Of a stretch of DNA of 64,000 nt, positions 1 to 10,600 are shown in pieces. Source of the DNA: Henricia sp. BOLD:AAB3569 (taxonomy: Eukaryota > Echinodermata > Asteroidea > Spinulosida > Echinasteridae); the NCBI GenBank assembly GCA_037783545.1, contig JBBELK010000162.1, positions 1,860,001-1,924,000 of the forward strand, given 5' to 3'. The position numbers and the translations under genes are program-made. The notes beneath the pieces were generated by a model. It made no database searches. It was not told the origin of the DNA and was given only the letters and a program-made list of their open reading frames with translations. Numbering within the stretch: the stretch's first letter is position 1; each line of letters opens with the position of its first letter.

Positions 1-357
1 CCCTGGAGTGCATTAATCACCAAGGTTTGAGTAAACATACAGTTGTTGTCCATCTACATAGATGGGTGTTTTTCCGCAAAGAGTTGGACAGAAGTAGGCC
101 CATTCAGAAGAAAATACAACTGTAACATATCCGGATATCCTTTGTTTTCTTCAAGGATTTTCTCGCCTTTTTAACGAGTGTTATTAGCGCAGTCAGATTT
201 GTTTTTGTTAGCTCGTATGATACACATTCACCACCACCCTCCCAACGGTCCACATATCCTGGATCTGTACAAATCCATTTTATCAGTGTGGAACAAATGC
301 CAACACCGTGTTTCGATACCACCATTTGGTTTCATAGCTCCATTGGTACGTCAAGCA
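1..357. other. Left flank with split tRNA-like sequence
   Basis: No gene is visible. A Pol III A-box-like stretch (TAGCTCCATTGGTA, 335-348) lies just before the TIR element that starts at 358. A B-box-like stretch (GGTTCGAATCC, 2831-2841) lies just after that element ends. Removing the element brings the two boxes to roughly tRNA spacing, so the element probably landed in a tRNA-like or SINE sequence. The sequence is too degenerate to call a functional tRNA. Confidence 0.35.
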
Positions 358-709
358 CACTCTCAGAACGCTGGTTAAAATATCACTGGTTAAAAATTTT
401 TCTTTAACCAGGGGTTGGTTAAGAAATATACTGCTTTCTGGTTGGGTAAACTGCGGGTTGTGTAAAATATAAGATCAGAGGGCTGTATTTTAACCAACTG
501 TGGTTATAATTCATACCCCCCACAAAGCGAAAGTTGGTTAAAAAATTCGCCCAACCATGTCACGTGGTGTCCAGTGAAAGCTACCATTGGTTAGTGACTA
601 GATTGTCTGCAGAAAAGCAGCAGCGATAAAATGCCAACGCGCGCGCGTTCGTTTCGTGTGTGTGCCTTGTACGTGTAAAACTATACACAAACGTATACAG
701 GACTGTGTC

Positions 710-782
710 ATGGCGGATGTGTTGACGGCAAATTTGCAAAATGTAGTCGTGTTTCCGAGCCGAAACAACTAATTTAAGGTAA
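710..782 (+). pseudogene. Degenerate first exon carried by TIR element copy 1
   Basis: An ATG at 710 opens a frame related to the intact short exon at 53168-53237 of copy 2. Here a single-base change in length shifts the frame into a stop just before the donor-like AAGGTAAGTTCTG at about 777. The matching second exon near 1431 has lost the copy 2 acceptor (CACACAG is now CACAAAG). The gene-like unit of this copy is therefore dead by sequence. Confidence 0.4.
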
Positions 783-1029
783 GTTCTGCCTCGTTAATTG
801 TCTGGTCTGATCGGTGAATGGTGGGGAGACATTTTAGTGGTTGCTAGCGGTCGGTTTTGGAAACCTTTCTCGAAAATTTAAGCCGAAAGTGTTATTTTTT
901 ACCCGTACGGGTTGTCACGAGTATAACGTTACTTACACGTTGTAGGCCGTGTGCACGTGCAGCGAGTGCGGGCCGCGCTACAAACTACATCGTACACCAT
1001 ACTCGCTACGCACGGCCTATATACGTGTA

Positions 1030-1250
1030 ACCTTTCCCCACCACTCCCGCCGGGCTGCCCCACCCATAGAGGAAGGAAAGACTCCTTCCTCCATGCACCA
1101 TTTGGGTTACAAACTCCCCACCCATGGGGCAAAAGATGCACGTTTTGCTCCCTGTGCGCTGACAATTTGATTTCCATGCGTTTAAGTCCCACCCTGGGGC
1201 ACGGAAATCGTCAGGCCAAATCCCCACCTCGCACGGGGGAGGGGTAGGGG
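1030..1250. repeat. C/G-rich interspersed repeat, copy A
   Basis: Blocks such as CCCCACCCTGGGGCA and GCCAAATCCCCACCT alternate with short spacers. The same pattern recurs at 56810-57060. The open frames here are by-products of low stop-codon density. No coding signal is supported. Confidence 0.45.
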
Positions 1251-1649
1251 CAGTGATAGGTGCAATATTAATAATAATAATGAATATTTGTAATGCGCCG
1301 GTACGGTATCCATCAGAAAGATTATCAGATGCTATTAGTTTAATAGTAGTACCGGTATGAATGGATGGGTCACATATACCGCCTTTGGATCTTACATAGT
1401 CCTTGTTTCATTTTGTTTATCCACAAAGGAGGGGATGATCGGATCGGATTTGGCATCTTGGCAGCAACTGTTACTCGGCAACAACTATGACAGCAGAAGC
1501 CAAGGCGGCATAACCACTCATCGTGCACATCAGTTGATCTGACTAGGCCACTGCTAAGCAAGGCTTCGGCGTGAACCACGTCTTCTTGATCAAAGCTGCA
1601 TTTTGACCACTTTTTCGACACAACTACAGCTTGAGTAAAAAAAACTATA

Positions 1650-2071
1650 CACTTTTAAAATTACTTGTTTTGTTTCAGTGTATAAATATTTATTTGGGAT
1701 GTTTTGACGACCTGTATTTTAGATAAGTTCTGCTGTGTTATTTGGTAGCAGTTCAATTAAATTATGTTTCATGCATGACCGCACATGAGGCAAATAAGGG
1801 TGTCGGGTGGAACACGACTTGCGCCAATTCAGTATGGCTAGGAAAAAGAAAAGGATTTGAACCAGTGCAGAGCTGCCATCCGTCCCGGATTTTGCAACAG
1901 GTTCTTCGGAAAATAATTAATTTGTGTTCCACCTGACACCCTTATTTGCCTCATGTGCGATCATGCATGAAACATAATTTAAAGGACACAGGAGAACCTA
2001 TCCAAAATACATGTCAGAACATCTCATATAAATATTGGTACACTAAAACACAATAAGTAATTTTAAAAGTG
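1650..2071. mobile_element. Foldback MITE nested in TIR element copy 1
   Basis: Both ends read CACTTTTAAAATTACTT in inverted orientation and TA flanks each side (1648-1649, 2072-2073). The arms are long, about 200 bp each, and meet around a non-repeated centre at about 1810-1930. Copy 2 of the host element lacks this sequence at the equivalent point, after TTTTTCGACACA at 53583, which supports a later insertion. The TA target duplication suggests mobilisation by a Tc1/mariner-type transposase. Confidence 0.75.
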
Positions 2072-2823
2072 TACTTATACATGTAGTTTTGTTTACTCAC
2101 ACTGTAGAACGAACTTGCCATTGTAATTGCAACTCGGCAAGTGTTATTTCCTAATCTGAATTTAACCTTTCTTTGGCTGTGTAAACCACAAAAATAAAAG
2201 TACGCTCTTCTCTGACTTCATATAGTGCAGCTGAGCTAAACGTCACACAAGCATTCTCGAACTCATTGTTAACACAGTGTGATGTGAAACATTTAAAGAT
2301 GAAAATGTTTGAAGGAAGCCGAACACTTTCATTTAGAAAATACCAGTATATATTTGGCCTACACCTGCTGCTAAAGTATATAGGGATGTACATCAAATAT
2401 CACAAAATAAATAAAATACAAAAATTGTAGAACTGTCAAGTCCATCGTGTGGTGTTTGCCTTTATTTAGTGTCCTTTATACCCAAATATATTTTTTTTAA
2501 AACTTTTAACATAATAAATTAACCAACTGTTGGTAAAATATTGCCCAATTACTGTGAACAGCATTTCAGTAAAATGCCCAACCATTCGGGTATAACCAAC
2601 TGAATGGTTAAAATTTGCCCAACTCAGCATTAACCAACAGATTGGTTAAAATAAAATTAACCAATAATTGGTTAAAAAGTTTAACCAACCACGTATTAAA
2701 ATTTAACCAACCTGGGTTGGTTAAGGTTTTAACCAACTGTTGGGATGTTCACCTGGTAATACATGGTTGGTTAAAATTTTAACCAAGTTGGTTAAAATTT
2801 TTAACCAACGTTCTGAGAGTGCA

Positions 2824-5800
2824 GGTCTACGGTTCGAATCCAGATGGAACAAAGTTTTTTTGTCAAAGCAGAATTCATATTCCCCATCCAAACTTGTGGA
2901 CATTTGTCTGTACATTTCTATCCAATATAAAAATCATACAAAAAATAATCTGGCACAGAATCAGTTGGTGCTGTGTCGTTTATTTTAACCATTCACACAA
3001 TCGTCGTGAAGTATGTGTTATCGGTTTACAAACATGAAAAAAATACAACAAAATTGTAACTTTTCAAACTGCAAATTAGTCTATAAACCATTTAAAATCA
3101 CAGTGCACTGCATGCTAACACATTCGTGAAAAGTCCGGAAATCATCTATCGATTTTTAACAATGGACGGTTAACCACCGTTAGAAGTAGGCCTAGCCAAC
3201 AATTTCCCTCAAATTAAACAAATTTAATGAATTCTCAGACATACTTAAGTGCACCGATAAACACGTCTATGGATTACAAAATATGTCATCTGGAGAAAGA
3301 GCTGGCAACTAGACAATATATATATATATAGGCCTATGTATACACATATTTGTTTTGCTTTTCCGGCATCCATTAACACAAACCTTTAAACATTTTCAGT
3401 GTAACTTACAACATTATATGTACATGTACGTTTTACAGTATTTGCTGTGAAACACCTTTAAAGGACATCTTCAGTTAAATGAGTTAGTTGGCAGATGTCC
3501 CATAAAAATCATATCTGCCTACCTATTCCAACTCAAACCAGAAGATGTAATTGCGCCGATCTTCTGTAAAAACGCAAAATAGTGCGCGTAAAAGCATCTC
3601 TTGGGCGCCGCCATCTCGCATTGGTCTATTTCGATCAACCAATCACATCGCGCATTAGTATTTACTTCGTGAAACTGATGACATCACGTTGCGCAACTGC
3701 CTGAATCACCAGCAAGCAAAATGCCGAAATTTGCGGATTTCGCATGTGCAAATAATTCCGGGCATGCTCAATTACGAGAACAGGATGAAACTTGGGATGA
3801 GAACAGGATGTTTAGCAATTATATTATGCGCCAAATGTTATAGCATAGATTTCATTGATAAAAATACGATTTCAGGCCCTTTAAGTCGGTTACCTGACGA
3901 TAACATAAGCGGTCGTAGAAAAAGGAGGAATGGCCGATGTTCTTTTTGTCTCATTTTGCTCGCTAGTGTAAAGAAGCCAGAAATACTCACACACAAAAAA
4001 CGCCTTTTTAAGTTTGTGAACGTGTCGAAACAGCGGAGTCTGGTTCTATTCCCGATATCTAGCGTAATGGCATGGTGCAGGGATAAGACACCGCGCTATA
4101 CACGAGCCTAACAAAATTACGTGCATAAAATATTGTCGTTGCTTCATACAGGGATTATATATCGATGGCGTCAAAACACTGGGGGTGTGGCTATCGCTGT
4201 GCGCACGCATCTGCTGTGCATAAATTTGGATAAGGTGAGGTCGCTGGTCACATCGGCTTTGGATTTTAATGCCTCTGACGTCATTCCCCATGCAAACTAA
4301 TGCAAAGCATGATGCGTGCGCACAACGGCATAGCAGGCAAGTTTTGAATAGAGGTGCTTTAGATGTAAACAAACATAATTAATTTTCCAAGGCGTCGAGT
4401 TGTTGGATCCGCGGTGTTAATAAAACAGATGCTCTGACAACAGATGCTCTGACTTTAACAAAATCACCACAAAAAGGTAAAACACGTCACCACCGCTCCA
4501 TTTTCGTAAGACGAGCGTCTACACCTTCTGCCTGAATGGTTTCAATTTGAAATTCTGCAGTACTGTGGTACCCGCATATACGTCAACACCCTGGGGAAGT
4601 TTGGGTTGTGTTGAGGTGGGGTGCGTTGGGTTGTGGTGGGGTAGGGTGGGGTTGGGGTAGGACGTTGCTTGTGATGAGGACACTGATGCGGAGTATCTCC
4701 AACAGTTCGGCAATGTGCATGTGCATTAGCCTTTTGCGTGTGCGACGTGAGTAGCGTCTGGTGTGTTGACGTACTTCCTTTTACATGCACAGTATCGACT
4801 TGTTCCCCTACTTGGCTGTCAGCGCCGAGATTATGGCGTCAAGATGGCTAACCAATTCTCCTAACTCCTCTTCTTTCTAAGGGAAGATTTAAAAAGAACG
4901 GCAAATTTCAAACATTTTCATTAAACAGCTAAATTGAAAGCTATAGAGGGTACAGTTTTCATGTCAGGAAAGAGGTTTTTCCCCGGGCTAGGCATTGCAG
5001 TTACCCAAAATTTGGGGTTGACAAGAAAAACCAGACCACAAGTGTTGATAACAATGGTAACATGCAAACACCACATCATTTTTCCCGTGTAAAATAGTAG
5101 CTTTGTTGGAGAAATTGTCAACTAAAAGTGCTTTAAGAAAAATCGTTTACAAACGATTTTTTAACATTCAATTCAACACCAAAACCGTGCATGGATTTTT
5201 AAGGTTTTTTTGAAGTATTACTTCATCTATATGTGGCTGAAATTTCTACAAGGCAGTCTATCAACAGCATTCTTCAGTTATGTAATGTTGTTGTTCCTGT
5301 TTTTATAAGTTTTCAAATCATGGAATCGGTCTTTCATTTGGCATGTAGTTTGAATGCATATGTGTGGAATTTGGTTTGTAATTTTTTTCCAGGCGCCTCC
5401 TGCATGCTGTAAAATGCAACAGCATATTTTGCCTATTTGTGTATGTGCACTTTCATTTAATCATAGCTATTATTTCACGGTTTGCAGAAATAAGTATTGC
5501 ATGTACATCATTCTAGTTTGTGTTCTCATCACTTGAAGGGACTTGAAAGCAATATGCATACACAAATTTCCATTGGTGTCACAGGGAAATAAATCTCTCT
5601 TGCAAACCATTTTGACGCCAAGGAAATAACACCAGTATTTTGTGCATATTGCAGTTGGCAGCATGCATGATATCGCGATTTTTCTCACGAATATGCACTT
5701 GGCCAAAAATATATCATTTTTTTGAAATCTTACCATAAAAAATCGGGTAAAAATCGCGTGTAAAAATAATGCATTGCAAATGACGTGTTGTTACTTTCCA

Positions 5801-6203
5801 GGAAAATGGGATCTTAAAATAATTTTTTAGCGATTGTCGGCAGACCGTCGTCAAAAAAAGCCTATTTTTAGTGTTGTTTTCAAGCTAGCTGCTCTGTGAC
5901 CCGGCAAATATTAATTGCTGGTTAGAAAATATACAACACGGAACAATATTGTTGACAATAGCCGTTGACAATGGTGATTTTAGTGTAGGTCCAACAGCTA
6001 TGTGCAATATACTATCAACGACAACCATGAGCAAGTTCGATTCACGACTAGAGTCAACCACTGATCGAACGTCATCCTGGCAACACACATGCGCATTAAC
6101 GTGCAGGTCCGAACGCCTTTGGTTGGTCAGTTGGTTCCGCGCAAAACACTGCATCAACTCTATACGCGATGGGTACGAGTGACCAGCGCAACCGTGCCTT
6201 GTG
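2824..6203. other. Gene-poor stretch
   Basis: No exon was found on either strand, including no recognisable cytoplasmic-tail exon of the receptor gene. Visible items are a short (TA)n at about 3320, a run with inverted CCAAT motifs near 3625-3650, and a G-rich block at 4605-4668. A 20-bp hairpin lies at 5140-5160. The open frames here show no family motifs. Confidence 0.5.
4605..4668 (+). repeat. G-rich tract, possible G-quadruplex
   Basis: At least four runs of three to four G in about 60 bp (GGGGTGGG-like units separated by T) satisfy the usual G-quadruplex pattern on the plus strand. Function is not implied. Confidence 0.4.
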
Positions 6204-6492
6204 GGCATCGATATATATACACTGGATGAAGCAACGACGTCTAAAATTGAAGCCACCGTCCGCCATTGTACCCCACCAAATACAATGCCTTGCCTATAGA
6301 CTGGTCATACTGTCTTCACTAGTCTACATCATAGTCTACATGTGTTAAGTGGAATGCAAGCGATCGCATAGACCGGGGAGCAGTCTAGGCCAAGCATTGT
6401 TCGTGGGGTACAATGGCGGCCGGCGCGTGGCTTCAATTCTCGTATAGCCAACTGCTATTGCATACTTCATCCAGTGTATATATATCGATGCC
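6204..6492. mobile_element. MITE with CACTGGATGAAG termini, copy 1
   Basis: The ends are inverted copies of GGCATCGATATATATACACT followed by GGATGAAG. Inside, inverted blocks carry GTCCGCCATTGTACCCCA and its reverse. A second copy in opposite orientation is at 12649-13358. The alternating TA at the ends suggests TA target sites. Confidence 0.75.
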
Positions 6493-6929
6493 TGTGGGCT
6501 GGTTCCAAATGGTCGACCAGACACGACTTACCATCGTTGACTAGACTGCGTTCGGTTGGAAATAGTCGAACTATGGTTAACTTTGGTCGTGAATCATACT
6601 TGCTCCAGATATGAAAGTGGTGGTAGTTGAGTAGACATGCCAAAACACTAAGCTTACTCTTTGGAGTTTCTCTCGTAGTTTTACACTCGATCCAGTGGCA
6701 CCTTCGGCGAACGTCGTCATTGAGCCGCTTGACGCATATTTGGACATCATGCTGATTTGGAAGTCCTTTCGGCCGGTAGAGTAGTACAAAAGATATATCT
6801 ATAATCAAGGGGAATTATGCCTTTAATCTTTGTACCTTAAATTCCATTCTAGGATTCCAAAGGTGGCTATCGTTAAACAAAACTTATAATAATGGAGTAA
6901 AATTGCAAGGGCCTTATCGGGATTACCAT

Positions 6930-7345
6930 ACCAGATGTGTTCGTTACTTTTCCCATGAAGTCGCGCTCCCATGCAACACCGAGAGAAACATTTGGTTCAC
7001 AGGAGAAACATGTGGGAGTATACTACTGTGCCTTTTAGCTCAGCTGGTAGAGCATTTGCCCGGTGAGTCAGAGGTCTTGGGTCGACTCTCGACAAGACCC
7101 TCATGATTTGTCTCTCATCCCAAGTTTTGCTGTTTCATTTCAATGGTGATTAGGCACCATCAGATGTGTTCGTTACTTTGCCCAGTTGCTCTCTCATGTA
7201 ATACCGAGAGAGAAATTGGGTTCATAGGGAAAACGTGAGAGAGTATACCACTGTGCCGTATATAGCTCAGCTGGTAGAGAATTTGGCCGGTGAGTCGGGT
7301 TCGAATCCCGATAAGGCCCTTATGATTTCCCTCTCATCCTAAATT
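6930..7345 (+). repeat. Two tandem tRNA-derived repeat units
   Basis: Two units of about 200 bp (6935-7130 and 7160-7345) share a leader beginning CAGATGTGTTCGTTACTTT and a tRNA-like module. The module has an A box, TAGCTCAGCTGGTAGAG, at 7037 and 7264, and a B box in the second unit, GGTTCGAATCCCG, at about 7298. The first unit's B box is damaged. They resemble a tRNA-derived SINE duplicated locally. Neither folds into a convincing cloverleaf with a proper acceptor stem, so no tRNA gene is called. Confidence 0.55.
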
Positions 7346-7498
7346 TAGGTGAATTGTCGGGACTGAAATGAGACTATCACGTGTTTCGGGTACAAACAAT
7401 TGGTCACAAGGACTCTCAGACGCCTTAATGCGTCTACAATATAGCCAAAAGGGAAGGAATAATCGTGTATTACAGCTTTGGCTAACACAATGTATTAC

Positions 7499-7668
7499 CT
7501 TTGGAAGAAAAACGAGACACAGAACAGTTGTTGTAGTGATAAAGATGACAGACGTTAACACGACAAAATTTATGGTAACGTTCTGGCGAACCACATCCAG
7601 ACTAAGCGTTGGCAAGCCTACGGCAAGCAATATGGCGACCGTGTAAATAGACATCGCGATGTATTTAC
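7499..7668 (-). CDS. GABA-B-like receptor, exon j (TM6-TM7)
   Basis: Exon of 170 nt, phase 1 to 0, with acceptor TTATTTCCCAG and donor AAGGTAATA. It opens KYIAMSIYTVAILLAVG (TM6), crosses a short loop, VRQNVTINFVVL, and ends TTTTVLCLVFLPK, matching the T-x-x-x-L-V-F-V/L-P-K end of TM7. The next exon should encode the cytoplasmic tail. Nothing convincing appears between 7498 and 1, so it probably lies outside the window. Confidence 0.9.
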
Positions 7669-10600
7669 CTGGGAAATAAATATACGAAACATTTGTCTTG
7701 AAATTTCAAGGCAGGTTGCTCCCTGGCGATTTTCAGAAACAAAATTTAGCAAAGAGTTATCTATCGAGACACTTATATTTTCGTGATTTCATGCAGACAG
7801 GAAAATATATATGATAGTTCACAGATTGTGCTTTATCACGATAGTGGAATGACATCGTTTCATTAAACTTGCCATGTAACATGTAGTCGTTTCGCACTCC
7901 ACAAGCTCGTGCGCATTTTAGGGATAGTAGAGGGGGTTGGACGACCCATCCTAAATGGACCGGAGTCCACTGTAAGTGACATATGTGTTTTACGGAGATA
8001 TGCATGTGTGCATAATAAATAATTCTGTGGTGATGCATGACAAGGCCCACTTAATGGTAAAATAGACTATATTCCTATCCACACGGGCTAGCTACGGTCT
8101 TAGTAGGGTATCCAGTACATCCAGTTGGCGTGTAGACGTATGTATAGGCGATTTGACGAAATATTCACTAATGATTTTATCGAGAAAAACCGTATTATGA
8201 CTTATGCGGTATTTCGTCGAGCACTCGCAAATTTTCAAAACACTGGACTCCCCAAGCAGCGACTGACTTCTGCAACAAAAGCCTTCCGTTTCTGAGGATG
8301 CGCCAGAAGTGCAGTTTTATAAAAACCGACGAAAGCATTGCAGACGATGTTGTTAGAACAAACTTGAACCATTAAAGGTTTGACTTACTGTCATTGAGCG
8401 AAGACACAGTAATACCTCTCGTTTCCCACGCCAAAAATATTCCGAAGGTAAGTAGGATTCCCTTGGTTAAGTAGATTGTCCCCGTGAGGTAGGTCAGATA
8501 CTCGGACGTACAGTAAGATATGACGTAGACAACGTAGGTCTCTTGTTCAGACACGTCCAGCTGTATCCGAGGCAAATTTGGGATATTATATTAAATTATC
8601 ATACGTAATGTAGTATCACAGATTTGTGCATCAATTTGCAAATTCGTAAACAAAAGAAAAACAACTTGATTTTAACCTCCAAACATTTTTAAAATATGTT
8701 TTTTTTTACTGTATTAACTGAATGGAGAAGTTGCAAAGTATACGTTTCAATAATATAAATTCCAGTATGTATGGATACCATTCAGAAATAGTACAAACCG
8801 TAATACCATTTTCTGAATCAAGAACCTTTTTATAGATGTGTGTAAATTGGCTAAAAATTGCTACAAATTGTGACGACAGCCTGCAATGACAGTCAGTAAA
8901 GATGTCCATGCTTTCAAAGCTTCAAACAACGGAAACAAACTTCAAATTTCACAACAAACAAATTTACCAACAGTAGAAACTCAGCATGGACAAACCCATT
9001 TTTATCCCTTGGAAACAAAGATTTGTGACGTCATACATGTGCACATATAACGTGTACGTCCATTGTTTATAAGTTTTGATAGGATGCTAACAGGCAAGCA
9101 CTGCACTACGCACGCACACACACACGCTAGCCAAAAGTAAAAAAGCAGAGCCACAAATGACAATATTTTTTGGCACAATCGACCATTAACGAGAAGCGCA
9201 TGCATACGTATCCGCTTATACGCCATTGAACTTAGTCGAAGCAGAGAGCTCTCGCATGCGTCAAGCTAAAGTAACTCACCACTGCATCCGACTCTGTTTC
9301 ATCTAAGTACATCTGACCCAATGATATCCACACTGCAAATACTAAGAAGTCAACGGTCACAGCAAATGCGACACCCAAGATTAATTTGTAGTTGGGAAGG
9401 TCCTGGACGTTTGTGGGAAAAAAAAGTAAAATACTTTAAAGAAATATTTTCAAACTGGGCATTCACAAGAAGCATGGCCTACACAAAAAACCGAAACATG
9501 AACTATTACGACTGTAGAAAAGTTTGTATCGTATACACACAACGTAACTCCATAAATATTCATTCTTTGTTGGTAGTACAGTTTTTTTCCAATCGCTTAC
9601 ACACAGTGTGCGAGGTAATATTTCGATGTACTAAAAACCTATAACACGCGTCGATAAATAATTTATACGAACACCTAAACGAATAACGTTGATGTAAACA
9701 ACAACAATAATATTGGATTCAAAATTCAAAACAGATCGTTCAAAAGCACACACTTCGGCCAAATGTGCACATGCACTTCTCATTCTAGACGGGTAAATAT
9801 AGCACGCTACCCCAAAAAATACAACGAAGGGTTTTTCAATGGTATCTGGTCCTACTGAATGTGGTGAATAACAGGAAAAAGTCTACACAAATCAAGCCAC
9901 CGGAACTTCCGGTGGCTTGATTTTTTTCCCGTGGGTTTATACGCACTTATCGTGTGTAAGCGATTGCAAAGAAAAATGTAAGATGGCGCACACTGACTTC
10001 ACTGAGGAAGCTGACAAGTTACGTCCACATATACGATCGCTTGATCGACTCACTGATAACGAAATGCTTCAAAAATACAATATTTGGTTCTTGTCTTCAT
10101 TTCATAAAGATCTGCGTACTCACCACTCTTTTTAATTTCTCCACAGCTCTGCTAAAAATAGCATGAATCCGGTATGTCTTCATGAAGAGGGCGCCAAAAC
10201 CCATTGAAATCCCAACACATACGAGACAAAGCTTCAGCTGTACGAAGAAAATACAGGAAATAAGGGATACGGTGTTAATTTCTGCAAAACGCAGCATTTT
10301 ATTTGCGTGCCTAATTAAAGGGAGTTTTCTGGTATAAGTACACTGTAAACAATTCTTGTAATTTTACATATAAATCTTGACTGTTTTCAGAGGTTAATTT
10401 TTTTATTTGTAAAAATACATTTTGCTGTAATTCATCTCTTAATTATAAAAAAGAAGAGGATTATAGCAATAAAACACAAGGTATGTATTTTAACGAAAAT
10501 GCGTGTATTACAAGAAAGCAGGGAGTTTTTGTTTTTGCTTTTATTAACCCAACAATTGCGTTTGTTAAAATACAGCACACTGTAAATAACTGTAAGTTGT

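Larger units (their letters stand above)
358..2821. mobile_element. TIR DNA element, copy 1 (CACTCTCAGAACG family)
   Basis: The ends are inverted copies of CACTCTCAGAACG followed by subterminal GGTTAAAA/TTAACCAAC motifs. The subterminal motifs recur densely at 365-560 on the left and 2515-2810 on the right. The element is flanked by CA on both sides (356-357 and 2822-2823), a plausible 2-bp target duplication. A second copy at 52772-54305 shares the ends and most internal sequence and is flanked by TA. Copy 1 also contains an inserted MITE (1650-2071) and a C-rich block (about 1030-1250) not seen in copy 2. No transposase is visible, so the element looks non-autonomous. Its superfamily is not assigned. 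Confidence 0.75.

Noticed and set aside
2151..2396. Minus-strand 81-codon ORF, similar to one at 53506-53799
   Set aside because: The similarity is due to the shared TIR element, not to a conserved gene; the frames differ in start and integrity.
7032..7105. Functional tRNA gene
   Set aside because: A-box-like sequence is present but the B box is damaged and no acceptor stem pairs; best explained as a tRNA-derived repeat.
9898..9930. Rho-independent terminator
   Set aside because: Hairpin plus T run has the shape, but this is a eukaryotic intron with no bacterial-type gene upstream.
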